Shown: positions 47,514-58,072 of the stretch, one piece after another
Numbering within the stretch: the stretch's first letter is position 1
How the letters are laid out: each line of letters begins with the position of its first letter
Source: Scleroderma bovista
Lineage: Eukaryota; Basidiomycota; Agaricomycetes; Boletales; Sclerodermataceae
Direction of reading: 5' to 3'
Assembly (NCBI GenBank): GCA_037178675.1
Contig: JAYMGJ010000270.1
Span: 62,001-126,000 of the forward strand
DNA length: 64,000 nucleotides
Notes under the pieces: model-generated
Seen by the model: only the letters and a program-made list of their open reading frames with translations
What the model was told of the DNA's origin: nothing
Database searches by the model: none
Position numbers and translations under genes: made by a program

Positions 47514-49026
47514 TGTCATATCCATACTTTTCCAGTTGCAACTCCGGTCTAACCATGGCCCGCCTGACCTCTCCTTAGGCATAGATGCAACTCCGGATCT
47601 AGTCCAGCCATCTCCAGCCCTATAGCTGCACTCCAGCTCAACTCCGGTCACTACGTCCATCTCCGCTGAAAAGATAACAATGTGTTTGGGTGGCTGCTCC
47701 CTCAGATGAGGTGCATTCGACCCAGGGACTTCTGGAGGTCTGGCAAGGCTCCCAGAGACTAAGGAGACTAGGAAACTAGAGAGTGGAAGGGTGGTTCAGT
47801 CACTCCAAGACTGAGCTCAATGATATACACTGAAGAGAAGGATATTTGCTTAGTAAGCTAAGTACAAGCCTACATAGCTAAGGTAAGAGTTCAGTATCAG
47901 TACTACCAATCTACACACCCAGAGACAGGACTGTCTCTACACCGCCTCAGGACTAACCCCTGTCTTCCTACAGACAGATCCGCGGTCTAACTCCTCTGTG
48001 TCGGACCTGTACCTACCACTAGTCGCTACTCCGGTTTCAGTCCGGCCACTCCCTTAGCCTTGTCTGCGACGTAGCCCAACTCCGGCTGGTACATCCAACT
48101 CCGGCTCAGTTCTGCTCCTGCTCCTGCTCCACTTCCTCTGTCAGGTCCACCAAAGGCTTAGGACATTTCCATGTCCAACTCCGGACCTTCCTCCGGCTAC
48201 TCCGCCCTTCCTCCACCTGTGCACTCCCTCCGCTCTTGCACTTCCTCCGGTCCCACTTCCTCCGGTCCTGGACATCGCTCTGGACTTAACATTAGTTAAG
48301 TCCACCTCTGACCCTTACCTGTCCTCTTCCGACCTAGTTCCCTTGTCCCTGCTTTTCCTCCATCGTCCCTGTAACTCTAGTTCCCTGTGTCTGCTTCCGC
48401 TCCGGTTTATTTTCCTGTCCCTGCTTTATTTTCTTGTACCTGGTTTATTTTCCTGTCTGCTTCTGCTCCATCCCTTGTCTCGACATTAAGGTGTTTACTT
48501 GTCACTGTATATACTCACCTTAGTTTCATTACTATATAAACTACCATACTCCGGCCTAGTAGTCCTTAGATCAAATCTCGACTAAGATACTCCCCACTCT
48601 GTACTACCCACCATGCTCTCCTAATCCCATCTTGTTCTCCTGAACTCCAGCCAACTCCGGCCTCGGTCCTATCTCGTCCCCTTGGTCCTATGTCCAATCC
48701 TAGCAAGTCTCCTACTTGCACAAGGGCAAAAGCCACCTCTGTCCCAGACTCGACGCTAGACCTCTCAGGACTATCCCACCTCTGGGATGTCCTTCACTCC
48801 AGACAAGCTGCGCTCAACTCCGGACCACTTTCCCACGGTCCGGACTTACTCCGCAAAAACCCGGACTTACTCCCTGTGCTCCTCTAGTGCCCGGACTTCA
48901 TTCATTTGACCCGGACTTGACTCTCCGCACTAACTAGCACCTACTAGTGTCTGGACTTACCTCCTCATTAGTTCCCTGCACCTCTGGACCTCCTAGTAAG
49001 ATCGTTGAGGAGAACCAGTCTTGACA
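47514..49026 (-). mobile_element. Solo LTR, family A, copy 2, with nested LTR-B
   Basis: Reverse copy of 31227-32506, 1513 bp including a 275-bp nested element. TGTCATATCC ... GGTCTTGACA flanked by AAGTC at 47509-47513 and 49027-49031, a perfect 5-bp target duplication. It lies within the reading frame of gene B-1. No internal region remains, so it is a solo LTR left by recombination. Confidence 0.92.
47667..47941 (+). mobile_element. LTR-B element copy 2 (275 bp)
   Basis: TGAAAAG ... CTCTACA flanked by CCGC (47663-47666 and 47942-47945). The uninterrupted family A LTR at 31.2-32.5 kb has CATCTCCACCTCAGG at this place, so the empty site is visible within the window and confirms the 4-bp duplication. 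Confidence 0.92.
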
Positions 49027-49791
49027 AAGTCCCGTGATACCAGTGTTGCCTCAACCTGTGCAGCATCTGCCACCGACCCTCCGACGTCCCCATCTGCTGT
49101 TGCGACATCTGGCATGACCGAGGGTGAGTGGTTGCAGGATGTGGAGGAGGAGGTCTTCCTTCTCAAGAAGGATATTGCGAGGATGAAGGAGGATACCGAG
49201 GAGAACATTGTCCTTCTGAAGAGAGATAATGCAAGGATGAGGGTGGAGTTGGAGCAGAACCGGGAGGAGCTGGAGACACTCCGGGCACTTGTGGAAGCTA
49301 TGCGCGAAGACCGGTTCCCCACTGCTCCTGCACTCCGTGACCCTGCAGTACCTTCTCCGGTCAAATGTCCTCCACCTGGTATGCATGGATCTCTGCCTTC
49401 TGAACATTCTCAATGTCCCAACATTTCCCCATCCATCCGGGCATTGTTTGATCTACCTGCAGGTTTGTGCTTTTGTTTTCCGATCTCTCGAATTCATGTT
49501 TTGAATGGTGCAGGTGACACTCCAGGTCCCAGTGCTGGTACCGACCACCAGGTATCTGCAATTCCGGCCTGTGTCCCTCTGGAGACCTCGGACATGGATA
49601 TTTCAACAGCCTCCACCAACAGACTGTCACAGGTGGACCCAACACCTGCTATTACCATGGGGATTCAGCCATCCCCCATCATTACCGTCAGTCCCCCTGC
49701 ACCAGAACCTCAAGATGTTGGTACTCCGGCATCAGAGCAACCAGATGTTGCAATGGGTGAAGGAGGCGGGGACTCCTCACATAAGGACTAA

Positions 49792-50149
49792 TTTTGTTTC
49801 ATTGCCACAAACTTTGTATTTGTAGTACAATTAGTATCCTTTGTTTGTGTAAGAATATATTCCTGTGCATGGCTATGATTAAATGTGTAAGTGATCTACT
49901 TGTATGCTTAGCACCGGTCAGTCAGGCCAATGGCCCATTTCTTTACTTATAATTATTGTTGTACCATTGCCAATATTATCATGTGATGAATTACTAGTTT
50001 ATATTTGTCACCCAACATTGGATACTACTGGATGATGAATCCCGGTCAGCACACTACTGGCATAATCATGACCTGTCAGTGCACACCAAGTATGATCTTC
50101 CCATGGTGGTTTGCTTACCATAGTATACTAACAATGTACTCATGCCTTT
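49792..50149. other. No gene seen; B-1 3' flank
   Basis: AT-rich unique sequence after the gene B-1 stop. No coding frame or repeat recognised until the CCGGTATGAC array. Confidence 0.4.
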
Positions 50150-51290
50150 GATTAGCTTGAGTGGGCTTGTCTTATAGCACAGCCGGTATGATTATGACCG
50201 GTATGTACACCGGTGTATTCATGACCGGCAAGTGCAATACTAGCATGTCCATCATCTGCCAGTACTCGGTCTGTTGTTACAATATAATTTTGGTATTGTT
50301 ATTACTTGTCAGTGCTGTCCTTGTGAAAGTATCACCGGGCAGCATTCTGCCAGCATGGTGTTGTTTACCACCAAACAAAACAATACCAGTATCCATATCA
50401 TCAGCCAGTACCAAACTACTGGTCGGTCGGTATGCTACTGGTATGACAGTGACCGGTTGGTATGCCACTGGTATGTACCGGTATGATAGTGACCGGTGTA
50501 GAGACAGTCCTGTCTCTGGGTGTGTAGATTGGTAGTACTGATACTGGACTCTTACCTTAGCTATGTAGGCTTGTACTTAGCTTACTAAGCAAAAAATCCT
50601 TCTCTTCAGTGTATATCTTTGAGCTCAGTCTTGGAGTGACTAAACCACCCTTCCACTCTCTAGTTTCCTAGTCTCCTTAGTCCCTGGGAGCCTTGCCAGA
50701 CCTCCAGAAGTCCCTGGGTCGAATGCACCTCATCTGAGGGAGCAGCCACCCAAACACATTGTTATCTTTTCACCGGTTGGTATGCTACTGATATGACACT
50801 GACCGGTTGGTATGCTACCGGTATGATAGTGACCGGTGAGTATGCCACCGGTATGCTACCGGTATGATAGTGACCGGTGAGTATGCCACCGGTATGCTAC
50901 CGGTATGATAGTGACCGGTTGGTATGCCACCGGTATGCTACTGGTATGACAGTTACCGGTCGGTATGCTACAGTGATCGGTCGGTATGCCACCGGTATGA
51001 CAGTTACCGGTTGGTATGCCACCGGTATGACAGTTACTGGTTGGTATGCCACCGGTATGACAGTTACCAGTCGGTATGCCACCAGTATGACAGTTACCAG
51101 TCAGTATGCTACTGGTATGATAGTGACTGGTCGGTATGCTACCGGTATGACAGTGACCGGTTGGTATGCCACCGGTATGATAGTGACCGGTTGGTATGCC
51201 GCCGATATGACACTGACCGGTTGGTATGCTACCGGTATGACACTGACTGGTTGGTATGACCAATTAATCATTACTGGCCAGTACACCACC
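50150..51290 (+). repeat. CCGGTATGAC array 3 (30-bp period)
   Basis: The most regular of the three arrays: GGTATGACAGTTACC and GGTTGGTATGCCACC half-units alternate to give a 30-bp period, best at 50770-51260. An LTR-B element (50497-50772) interrupts it. Confidence 0.9.
50497..50772 (-). mobile_element. LTR-B element copy 3 (276 bp)
   Basis: Reverse copy, TGTAGAGACAG ... ATCTTTTCA, flanked by CCGG at 50493-50496 and 50773-50776. Removing it restores the array unit GTGACCGGTTGGTATG, so the duplication is genuine. Confidence 0.92.
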
Positions 51291-51429
51291 TGAATGCTTA
51301 TCATTAACTTGTACTACTTGTATAATCATTTCCATTCAGTACAGTACCAGTCTTGTCTTTGCTAATACATACAATCCTGACATGGCTATCATCAGCCTGG
51401 ACTTGTTTCAAATATTTTTTCCTCTCTGG

Positions 51430-52556
51430 CCTGACCATACACTTATTGTGACACCCACACCCAGGCCGGACTATCCATTATGGTGACACACCTACCCGGC
51501 CCGACCATACACTATGGTGATGCCCACACCCAGGCCGGACTGTACAATATGGTGACACCCCTACCCTGGCCTGACCATACACTATGGTGATGCCCACACC
51601 TAGGCCGGACTGTACAATATGATGACACACCTATCCTGGCCCGACCATACACTATGGTGACTCACCTACCCTGGCCCAATCATACACTATGGTGATGCCC
51701 ACACCCAGGCCGGACTGTACAATATGGTGACACCCCTACCCTGGCCTGTCCATACACTATGGTGACACCCACACCCAGGCCAGACTGTATATTATGATGC
51801 CACCCCTACCCTGGCCTGACCATACACTATGGTGATGCCCACCCCCAGGCCGGACTGTATATTATGGTGACACCCACACCCAGGCCGGACTGTACATTAT
51901 GGTGACACACCTACCCTGGCCTGACCATACACTATGGTGATGCCCACACCCAGGCCGGACTGTACAATATGGTGACACCCCTACCCTGGCCTGACCATAC
52001 ACTATGGTGATTCCCACACCCAGGCCGGACTATCCATTATGGTGACACCCCTACCCTGGCCCGACCATACACTATGGTGATGCCCACACCCAGGCCGGAC
52101 TGTACAATATGATGACACACCTATCCTGGCCCGACCATACACTATGGTGACACCCACACCCAGGCTGGACTGTACAATATGGTGACACCCCTACCCTGGC
52201 CGGACCATACACTATGGTGACACCCACACCCAGGCCGGACTGTTCAATATGCACCCATACCCTGGCCTGACCATACACTATGGTATCACCCACACCCAGG
52301 CCGGACTGTATATTATGGTTAAACTACACACTCTGGCCAGACCATACACTATGGTGATGCCCACACCCAGGCCGGACTGTACAATATGATGACACACCTA
52401 TCCTGGCCCGACCATACACTATGGTGACACCTACACCCAGGCTGGACTGTACAATATGGTGACACACCTACCCTGGCCCGACCATACACTATGGTGACAC
52501 CCACACCCAGGCCGGACTGTTCAATATGTACCCATACCCTGGCCTGACCATACACT
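51430..52556 (+). repeat. 35-bp satellite with 70-bp higher-order period
   Basis: About 32 units of 35 bp. Two unit types alternate: one with CACCCAGGCCGGACTGTACA and one with CTACCCTGGCCTGACCATAC, each ending in -TATGGTGA. The dimer gives a 70-bp higher-order repeat. The copia LTR (52560) begins directly at its right edge. Confidence 0.9.
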
Positions 52557-52559
52557 ATG

Positions 52560-52847
52560 TGTTGAAGCAATACCTATATACGTAGAGGAACTGCTACTCC
52601 AACTCACCTGTTGGGTGGAGTGCACAACCAGAGATGGTAGCGATAGCTGGTCAAGAGCTGTTGTATTATATAAGCGATGGACACTGTTTATATACAACAA
52701 ATAGTGTGACACGTGACTGTGATGCGTGATGTGTGACATGTAACATCTACTCTAAAGAGGACTATTACTAAGTCTACACTAATATGGGTCGCAGTCTTGT
52801 GCGCACTTCGTCGACGGTTTACGCCAGGTGCACGTGCGACTTCAACA
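52560..52847 (-). repeat. Copia-2 3' LTR (288 bp)
   Basis: Same length and ends as the LTR at 7550-7837. The polypurine tract GCGAGGGGGAG (minus strand, 52848-52858) abuts it. Confidence 0.93.
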
Positions 52848-52893
52848 CTCCCCCTCGCTGTGCTGCACGTAGAGCACTTCAGCGAATAAGGCA

Positions 52894-54344
52894 CTAGATG
52901 CTGCCAGAGGGAAACTGTAAGCCTAGTTGAGCTCTGAACTTCGCGAATTTCTCGTGTGGTAAGTTCTTGGTGAGCAGATTGGCGGGATTCTCAGCACCAT
53001 CAATGAAGAATAGTTCCACGTTACCTTTCGCGACTGACTCACGGATTCCATGGTAGCGGATGTCGATGTGCTTGGAGCGAGGCTCCGTTACAGGGTTGGA
53101 TGCCATGAATATGGACCCCTGATTATCACCGCAAATCAGGATAGCTTTCAGCTTATAGCCGAGCTCACCGAGCAAACTTCGAATCCAGGTAACTTGGTGA
53201 GCGCAATCACTCAAAGCCATGTATTCAGCCTCAGTGGACGAGTACACAATAGTCTTCTGCGCACAAGAAGTCCAACTGATCAAGCCATCTGCAAGCTTCA
53301 GGTAGAAACCTGTCTGTGAGAGGCGAGAGGTAGGGTCTGATCCCCAATCTGAGTCCGTGCATGCAATCAGGCCAGCACCGGATCCACCATTGTACACTAG
53401 GGAGTAATTAGGTGTACCAATCAAGTAGTGACAGATATAAAGCGCTTTGGACAGGTGGTCCTGGGATGGGTTCGCGGCATGGCGCGAGAGATGGGTGACT
53501 GCAAAGGCAATGTCGGGCCTTGTGCCTAACATAAGGTACAGAAGGGACCCAATAACCGTCTGGAAACGGGAGCGGAGTTCCGCATCAACAGGCTCTGTAT
53601 TCTTGGTGGCATAGTAGCCAGCCGGCAGTGGGGTGCTTGCAGACTTTGCATTGAGCATGCCACAGCGTTCGATGACCTTTTGTAGGTATGCGCATTGGTC
53701 CAGGTGGATAGCGCAACCTTTGCGAGTGATTCGCATGCGGAGGAATTCCTTAGGTTCTTCAAGGTCTCTGCACTCCCATTTGCGCATGAACTGCGCTTTG
53801 ATGGCATCAACAACAGCCTTGTTAGGACCGCAGAATAGTGCGTCGTCAACGGAGATAATACCGATGACGATGTTGGTGCCTTTCTTCTTATAGAAGAAGA
53901 TGCCTGCTTCAGATTTAAGGCGCTCAAACCCGAGCTCTTTGAGAGACTCATCGAGTGTGCGCCACCAAGCTAGGCCGGCCTGTTTGAGGCCATAGAGGGC
54001 ACGCCAGAGGCGGAGCACTTTGCGCTCTGCCCAGGAACTGCAAACCCTTCGGGTTGTTCCATGTAGATCTCTTCGTCGAGCTTGCCATACAAGTAGGCGC
54101 TCCGAACGTTGAGTCCAGTGATATACCAATTCTCAAGTGCGGCAAGCACAAGCATGAGGCGCACTGTTTCAAAGCGCACGACTGGTGAGAAGACCTGGTC
54201 GAAATCTAATCCCTTGACCTGGGAGAAGCCTTTTGCTACTAAGCGGGCTTTCTTGTGGCCATCCGACTTGACATTGAAGACCCATCGATTCTTTATGACC
54301 TTCCAGTCTTGGGGACGGTCAACTAGCTCAAAGATTTTGCGCTT
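52894..54344 (-). pseudogene. Copia-2 reverse transcriptase and RNase H
   Basis: Copia-type reverse transcriptase beginning WKVIKNRWVFNVKSDG and KARLVAKGFSQ, with LRLWRALYGLKQAG, catalytic SVDD in GIISVDDALF, then RNase H with CTDSDWGSD, YSSTEAEYMALSD, CGDNQGSI and a typical KHIDIRYHGIRE tail. The frame shifts by one base near 54030 (a lost base before ERKVLRLW), and TGA 54345-54347 separates it from the integrase frame. Confidence 0.9.
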
Positions 54345-55988
54345 TCACAGCACGTGGAGCTCTTCTTGGCAAGCAAGTCGCCAGAGTTTCTGCTCAGCTT
54401 GGGGTAAGCGAGCAATGTCCTTGTAGGACCAGTTGCGAACACTCTCGTATTGAGGGTCGCGGGTTTCGAGGGCTTTGCCCATCAGATAACGGACTAGGTT
54501 TGCTCCCCCTTCCTCGCACATCTTTTGCACATCTTCCTCACTGGGTGTTGCAGAGGTGTCGGGGAAACCACCAGGAACATGGTCTGGTGTGTCCGGTTGT
54601 GGGGGCCTAGGGGCCTCACCCACTGTTTCTTGCCATCGAGAGGCACTTTCGATATCCCGGAGTTGCTCAATGGGATGTCGCCGCTCACCATACACGTTAC
54701 CGGGGCGCAATGGCGCTCTACGTTCACGTTGGGGGCGGGCAGGGATATTCACTGCAGGAGGTCGCGGCGCATTCTGGCGGCGTTCAGCTCGGCCAGGGCG
54801 CTGCGGTGCCGGAGGTGGCGGATTTCTTGCCGGTGAAGGTGTTCTCGGTGCCGGTGGAGGCACTGGAGATGGCGTACGGGGAGGGTTTATTTGGTTAGGC
54901 TCTTCCTCAGGAGCCTCAGGTTCCTTGCGCTTTGGATCGTCATCCTGCGCTTGGGGATGTGGGTAGCCATGGTCGTGTTCCACATCATCATCACTGTCGG
55001 TATCATCAGGGGGATTCCCTGGTCGATCAGTGGCTGGTTTCGGATTTGCCCTTTCGAAAGGGTTCTCGAGAGGTTCGCGCCTGTTTTTAGGGCAGCGAGG
55101 GAAATGACGCTCGTCAAAGACAGCGTGAGCAGCGGTAAATACTGCATTGGTGGAGCGCATAAACAAGAAGTTGTGCTCATTGCCAGGGGCAACACCGACA
55201 TAAGTCATTAGCTCTGACTTGGGAGCCATCTTATTTGCTCGAGCCGAGGCTGGGAGGTAAACAAAGGCTCCACAGCCAAATACACATAGGTGGTCAATGT
55301 TAGGCATCTCCCCCTTAAGCATTTCATGGGGGGTGCGCCATCGCAGGCGAGCTACCAGAGTACGGTTGTAAAGGTGAGTTGTGTGAGCGAACACAAATTC
55401 CCACCAGGAGTCAGGGATGCAGGCTTGATGCTGCATAGACTCAGCTTTATCCATGAGAGTGCGCCATAAACGCTCGGCGTGGCCATTCTGCATGGGGGTT
55501 CTTGGAGCACTTTGATATATTTTAATTCCTTTCTCAAGGAGTGCTTGATCAAACAGATCGGATTTATACTCTCTGCCGGCATCGGACATCCATCCAATGA
55601 CGTGCGTATCATGTTGGACGCACACCATTTCGAAGAAATCTTTGGCAGCCGTAATCGCTGCAGCTTTGGAGCGAAGAGGGATAGTCCAGGCATGAGAAGT
55701 ATAGTCGTCATAGAAGGTGATAACATATTTAAACTTCCGGTATGACGTAACCGGGAAGGATTTGAGATCAGAGTGCACTAGCTCGAAGGGCTTAGAAGCA
55801 CGTCTTTCATTCTCTGGGAAAGCTTGATTGGGCATCTTGCCAAGAGCACATCCAGGGCAAACACAGTCCTCAGTAGGAAAGTGAATCTCCGGGAAGCGCT
55901 GCGTATGTTTTTGCGCGCGTCAGAGTACTTCCTTCGAGGGGTGCCCGAATCTCCGGTGCATAATGTCGTAATCGACTTTGCTCACGGA
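54345..55988 (-). pseudogene. Copia-2 integrase and linker
   Basis: Integrase: zinc domain (MHRRFGHPS ... CPGCALGK), core with HSDLKSFPVTS, SDAGREYKSDLF and QSAPRTPMQNGHAERLWRTL (D, D, E residues present), then the Pro-rich linker toward reverse transcriptase. A TGA at 55920-55922 (Gln in Copia-1) breaks the zinc domain; TGA ends the frame at 54345. Confidence 0.88.
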
Positions 55989-56009
55989 GCACATAATGCA
56001 CCTGCATTG

Positions 56010-57500
56010 TCCCATACAACACAGACAGACGAAGCTGACAATCGGCCGTGCTACATGACCAGCTGAGATAGGGCCCAGCCATGGTGCATCCCCATGTCAT
56101 ACGAGTGGGCTAATGGTAAGGTGTTTCACCATGCCATATTGGTGGCTCATGGAAAGGTTGTCACCAAGTAATATTGGTGGGCTGACACACTAGTACACTA
56201 GATCAGGATATGGCCTGTGGCAATAGGACCTAATGCGGCAAGGGAGCTGCGGCATGCGGCCAGAGGACTATATGCCGCAGATTCAGGCCGAGGATTGCAG
56301 GGGGCTTGCCGCAGCATTTCGGCAAAAGGACGGTAGTAAGTGCTGCAATGCGGCTAGCCTGTGGATGGGAGTCAATAGAAGGGCCTCTGTACCAGTGTCC
56401 CATGCTTTGCATTTGGCTGTGGTATTGGTGTCCTGTGCTTTGCATTGGGCTGTACCTTTGGTGTCCCTTTCTTGTTGCAGGGCCAGCCAAAGAAACAGCA
56501 TCCCGTGCTTTCCAATGGGCTGCATGCATGGTGTACCTTTAAGAATACCCAGCCATGGGATTGGTGTCCCATGACTATGAGTAGGCCCTGGAGCCAGTTT
56601 CATCTATTATGTGCAGGGCACATGGCAACAATAGGTACAATGTCCCATAGCATTAGGTGGGCCCTCAGAAAGGTGTTATCTACCTATATGGGAGGGCCTT
56701 GCAGTACACTTCAAAGTGACAGGCTATGAATGCGGTGTCCCAGAGCATTAAGCAAGCCCTCCTTCTGGGGACACCTAGCTAGATGGGAAGGCCAGCTGAT
56801 ATGCTTCCCCTTCAGTATGATCGGCCATAATGTTTGGCCTCCCAATATACACAGCAGGCCCTTAGAACTATATCCCTTGTATAAATGTAGGGCCGGGCAT
56901 CTGGTCTTCTCTAAAGTAGCGGTAAGCCAGGTGTGGCACGACACAATCGGCACTACATGGCATTGGCAGAACACACTGTTGGCAGAACAAGGCTGTCAGC
57001 AGAACATGTTGTCGGCAGAACAATGCTGTCGGCAGAAGAAGGCTGTCGGCAGAACACGCTGTCGGCAGAACACACTGTCGGCAGAACACACTGTCGGCAG
57101 AACAAGGCTGTCGGCAGAACACACTGTCGGCAGAACAAGGCTGTCAGCAGAACACGTTGTCGGCAGAACAACGCTGGAGGCAGAACAAGGCTGTTGGCAG
57201 AACACACTGTCGGCAGAACAAGGTTGTCGGCAGAACAAGGCTGTCGGCAGAACACGACTGTCGGCAGAATTGTTTTTCGGGCAATGTCGGATTTGAACCG
57301 ACGACAGCAGCGGCACAACATGTCATCAGCAATCTACCATCAGCATAATAGAATTGCGGCATTACAAGAACGGCACAACATAAATACTGGTAATGGCTGT
57401 GCAGCTATCGCGCAGGTGCCGCAATACCTTGCCGAGAATCACAAACGTGCTGCAGTAATAGCCGTGCGGCCATCATGCTTGCATGTGCGGCAATATGGGA
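56010..57500 (+). repeat. Segmental repeat block, copy 2
   Basis: Copy of 11690-13089: CCCATACAACAC start, GCGGC-rich part, ggtgtccc/aggccct repeat (56390-56930), a 17-bp NGGCA array and the same tail (CTATCGC..GGTG..GCAATACCTTGC). Directly precedes the B-2/C-2/A-2 gene set. Confidence 0.75.
56940..57290 (+). repeat. 17-bp NGGCA array (CGGCAGAACAAGGCTGT type)
   Basis: About 19 units of CGGCAGAACA(A/C)(G/A)(G/C)CTGT, a regular 17-bp period. Lies upstream of gene B-2. Confidence 0.92.
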
Positions 57501-57960
57501 ATGACCGTGCCGTGTGGCAGTGTCGGCACGGTTGTGGACACCGGCATTTGCCACTGACATACTGGCCGGTGGCAGCCAGGCTAGTGGCTGTGCGAATAAG
57601 TACCGCAATGATAACATTAAATTAATGATGGCCGTACCGCAATGACTGACATGCGGCATTGATCCCTTTCTCAAGCTGCGGCTGTGTTAATACATGCCGC
57701 ATTGATTGTTCCCTGAGAGACACACTCCAAAATAAGGCAAATCATAATGCCGATCCGAGATCCCTTATTATTGTGATGGGACAATGCACTGTGACAGCCA
57801 ATCACAAGCAATAGAAACACGGCCATCATGCAATATGAAATGCGGCAGTGTGGTTCATTAGCCGAATTGTCAGGACAATGATTGGTCGGACTTGTGGCTG
57901 AATTATTAACCTATATTTGATTTAGTCCACTTTGGTGTGCGACCACAATGCAAACATGTT
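57501..57960. other. No gene; NGGCA-rich upstream region of B-2
   Basis: Scattered TGCGGCA/GCCGCA motifs in both orientations but no regular array or coding frame. Probably upstream sequence of gene B-2. Confidence 0.4.
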
Positions 57961-57975
57961 GTGGTGTGAAATGCT

Positions 57976-57982
57976 TATATAA
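57976..57982 (+). promoter_or_regulatory. TATA box of gene B-2
   Basis: TATATAA, 91-97 bp before the ATG at 58073; spacing matches B-1. Confidence 0.5.
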
Positions 57983-58072
57983 TACGTTGAACATCCTTCA
58001 GGCTGCACGGCAATCGGACCCAGTTCTTCCTCTCAACCACTGCTTTACCATTTCCACATCCTTACAGTCTAT

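Larger units (their letters stand above)
45875..49791 (+). pseudogene. Gene B-1, Zn2Cys6 and coiled-coil protein, LTR-disrupted
   Basis: Multi-exon companion gene. Exon 1 (ATG 45875) and exon 2 encode a conserved N-terminal domain (AKAIVTQAAKVIRQYTDG; DQLPAGFAIPIHVIAADAFM; DKDIEDHPWYNL). A long RSRSR/KGKEK-rich linker follows, then a cysteine cluster CX2CX6CX7CX2CX6C (47070-47155), the exact spacing of fungal Zn2Cys6 DNA-binding domains, then basic RSPSR repeats. The last part (49027-49791) encodes a Glu/Lys heptad coiled coil (EEEVFLLKKDIARMKEDTEE) and an acidic tail. A solo LTR with AAGTC duplication splits it at 47514-49026; across the insertion the frame matches B-2. A TGA lies inside the zinc cluster at the third position after the first Cys. 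Role is inferred: DNA-binding factor of the element. Confidence 0.7.
52560..55988 (-). mobile_element. Ty1/copia retrotransposon, 3' half (Copia-2)
   Basis: Same family as Copia-1. Retains the integrase from the GAG-pre-integrase domain onward, reverse transcriptase, RNase H, polypurine tract and 3' LTR; gag, protease and 5' LTR are lost at about 55988, where the segmental repeat begins. The LTR inserted at the edge of the 35-bp satellite (flank CTATG). Confidence 0.92.

Noticed and set aside
50856..51293. Open frames of 110-138 codons through the CCGGTATGAC array
   Set aside because: A 30-bp period keeps any stop-free frame open; present in several frames and on both strands.
51430..52556. 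CRISPR-like regular array of 35-bp units
   Set aside because: Units are contiguous and alternate two related types, with no unique spacers; eukaryotic satellite context.
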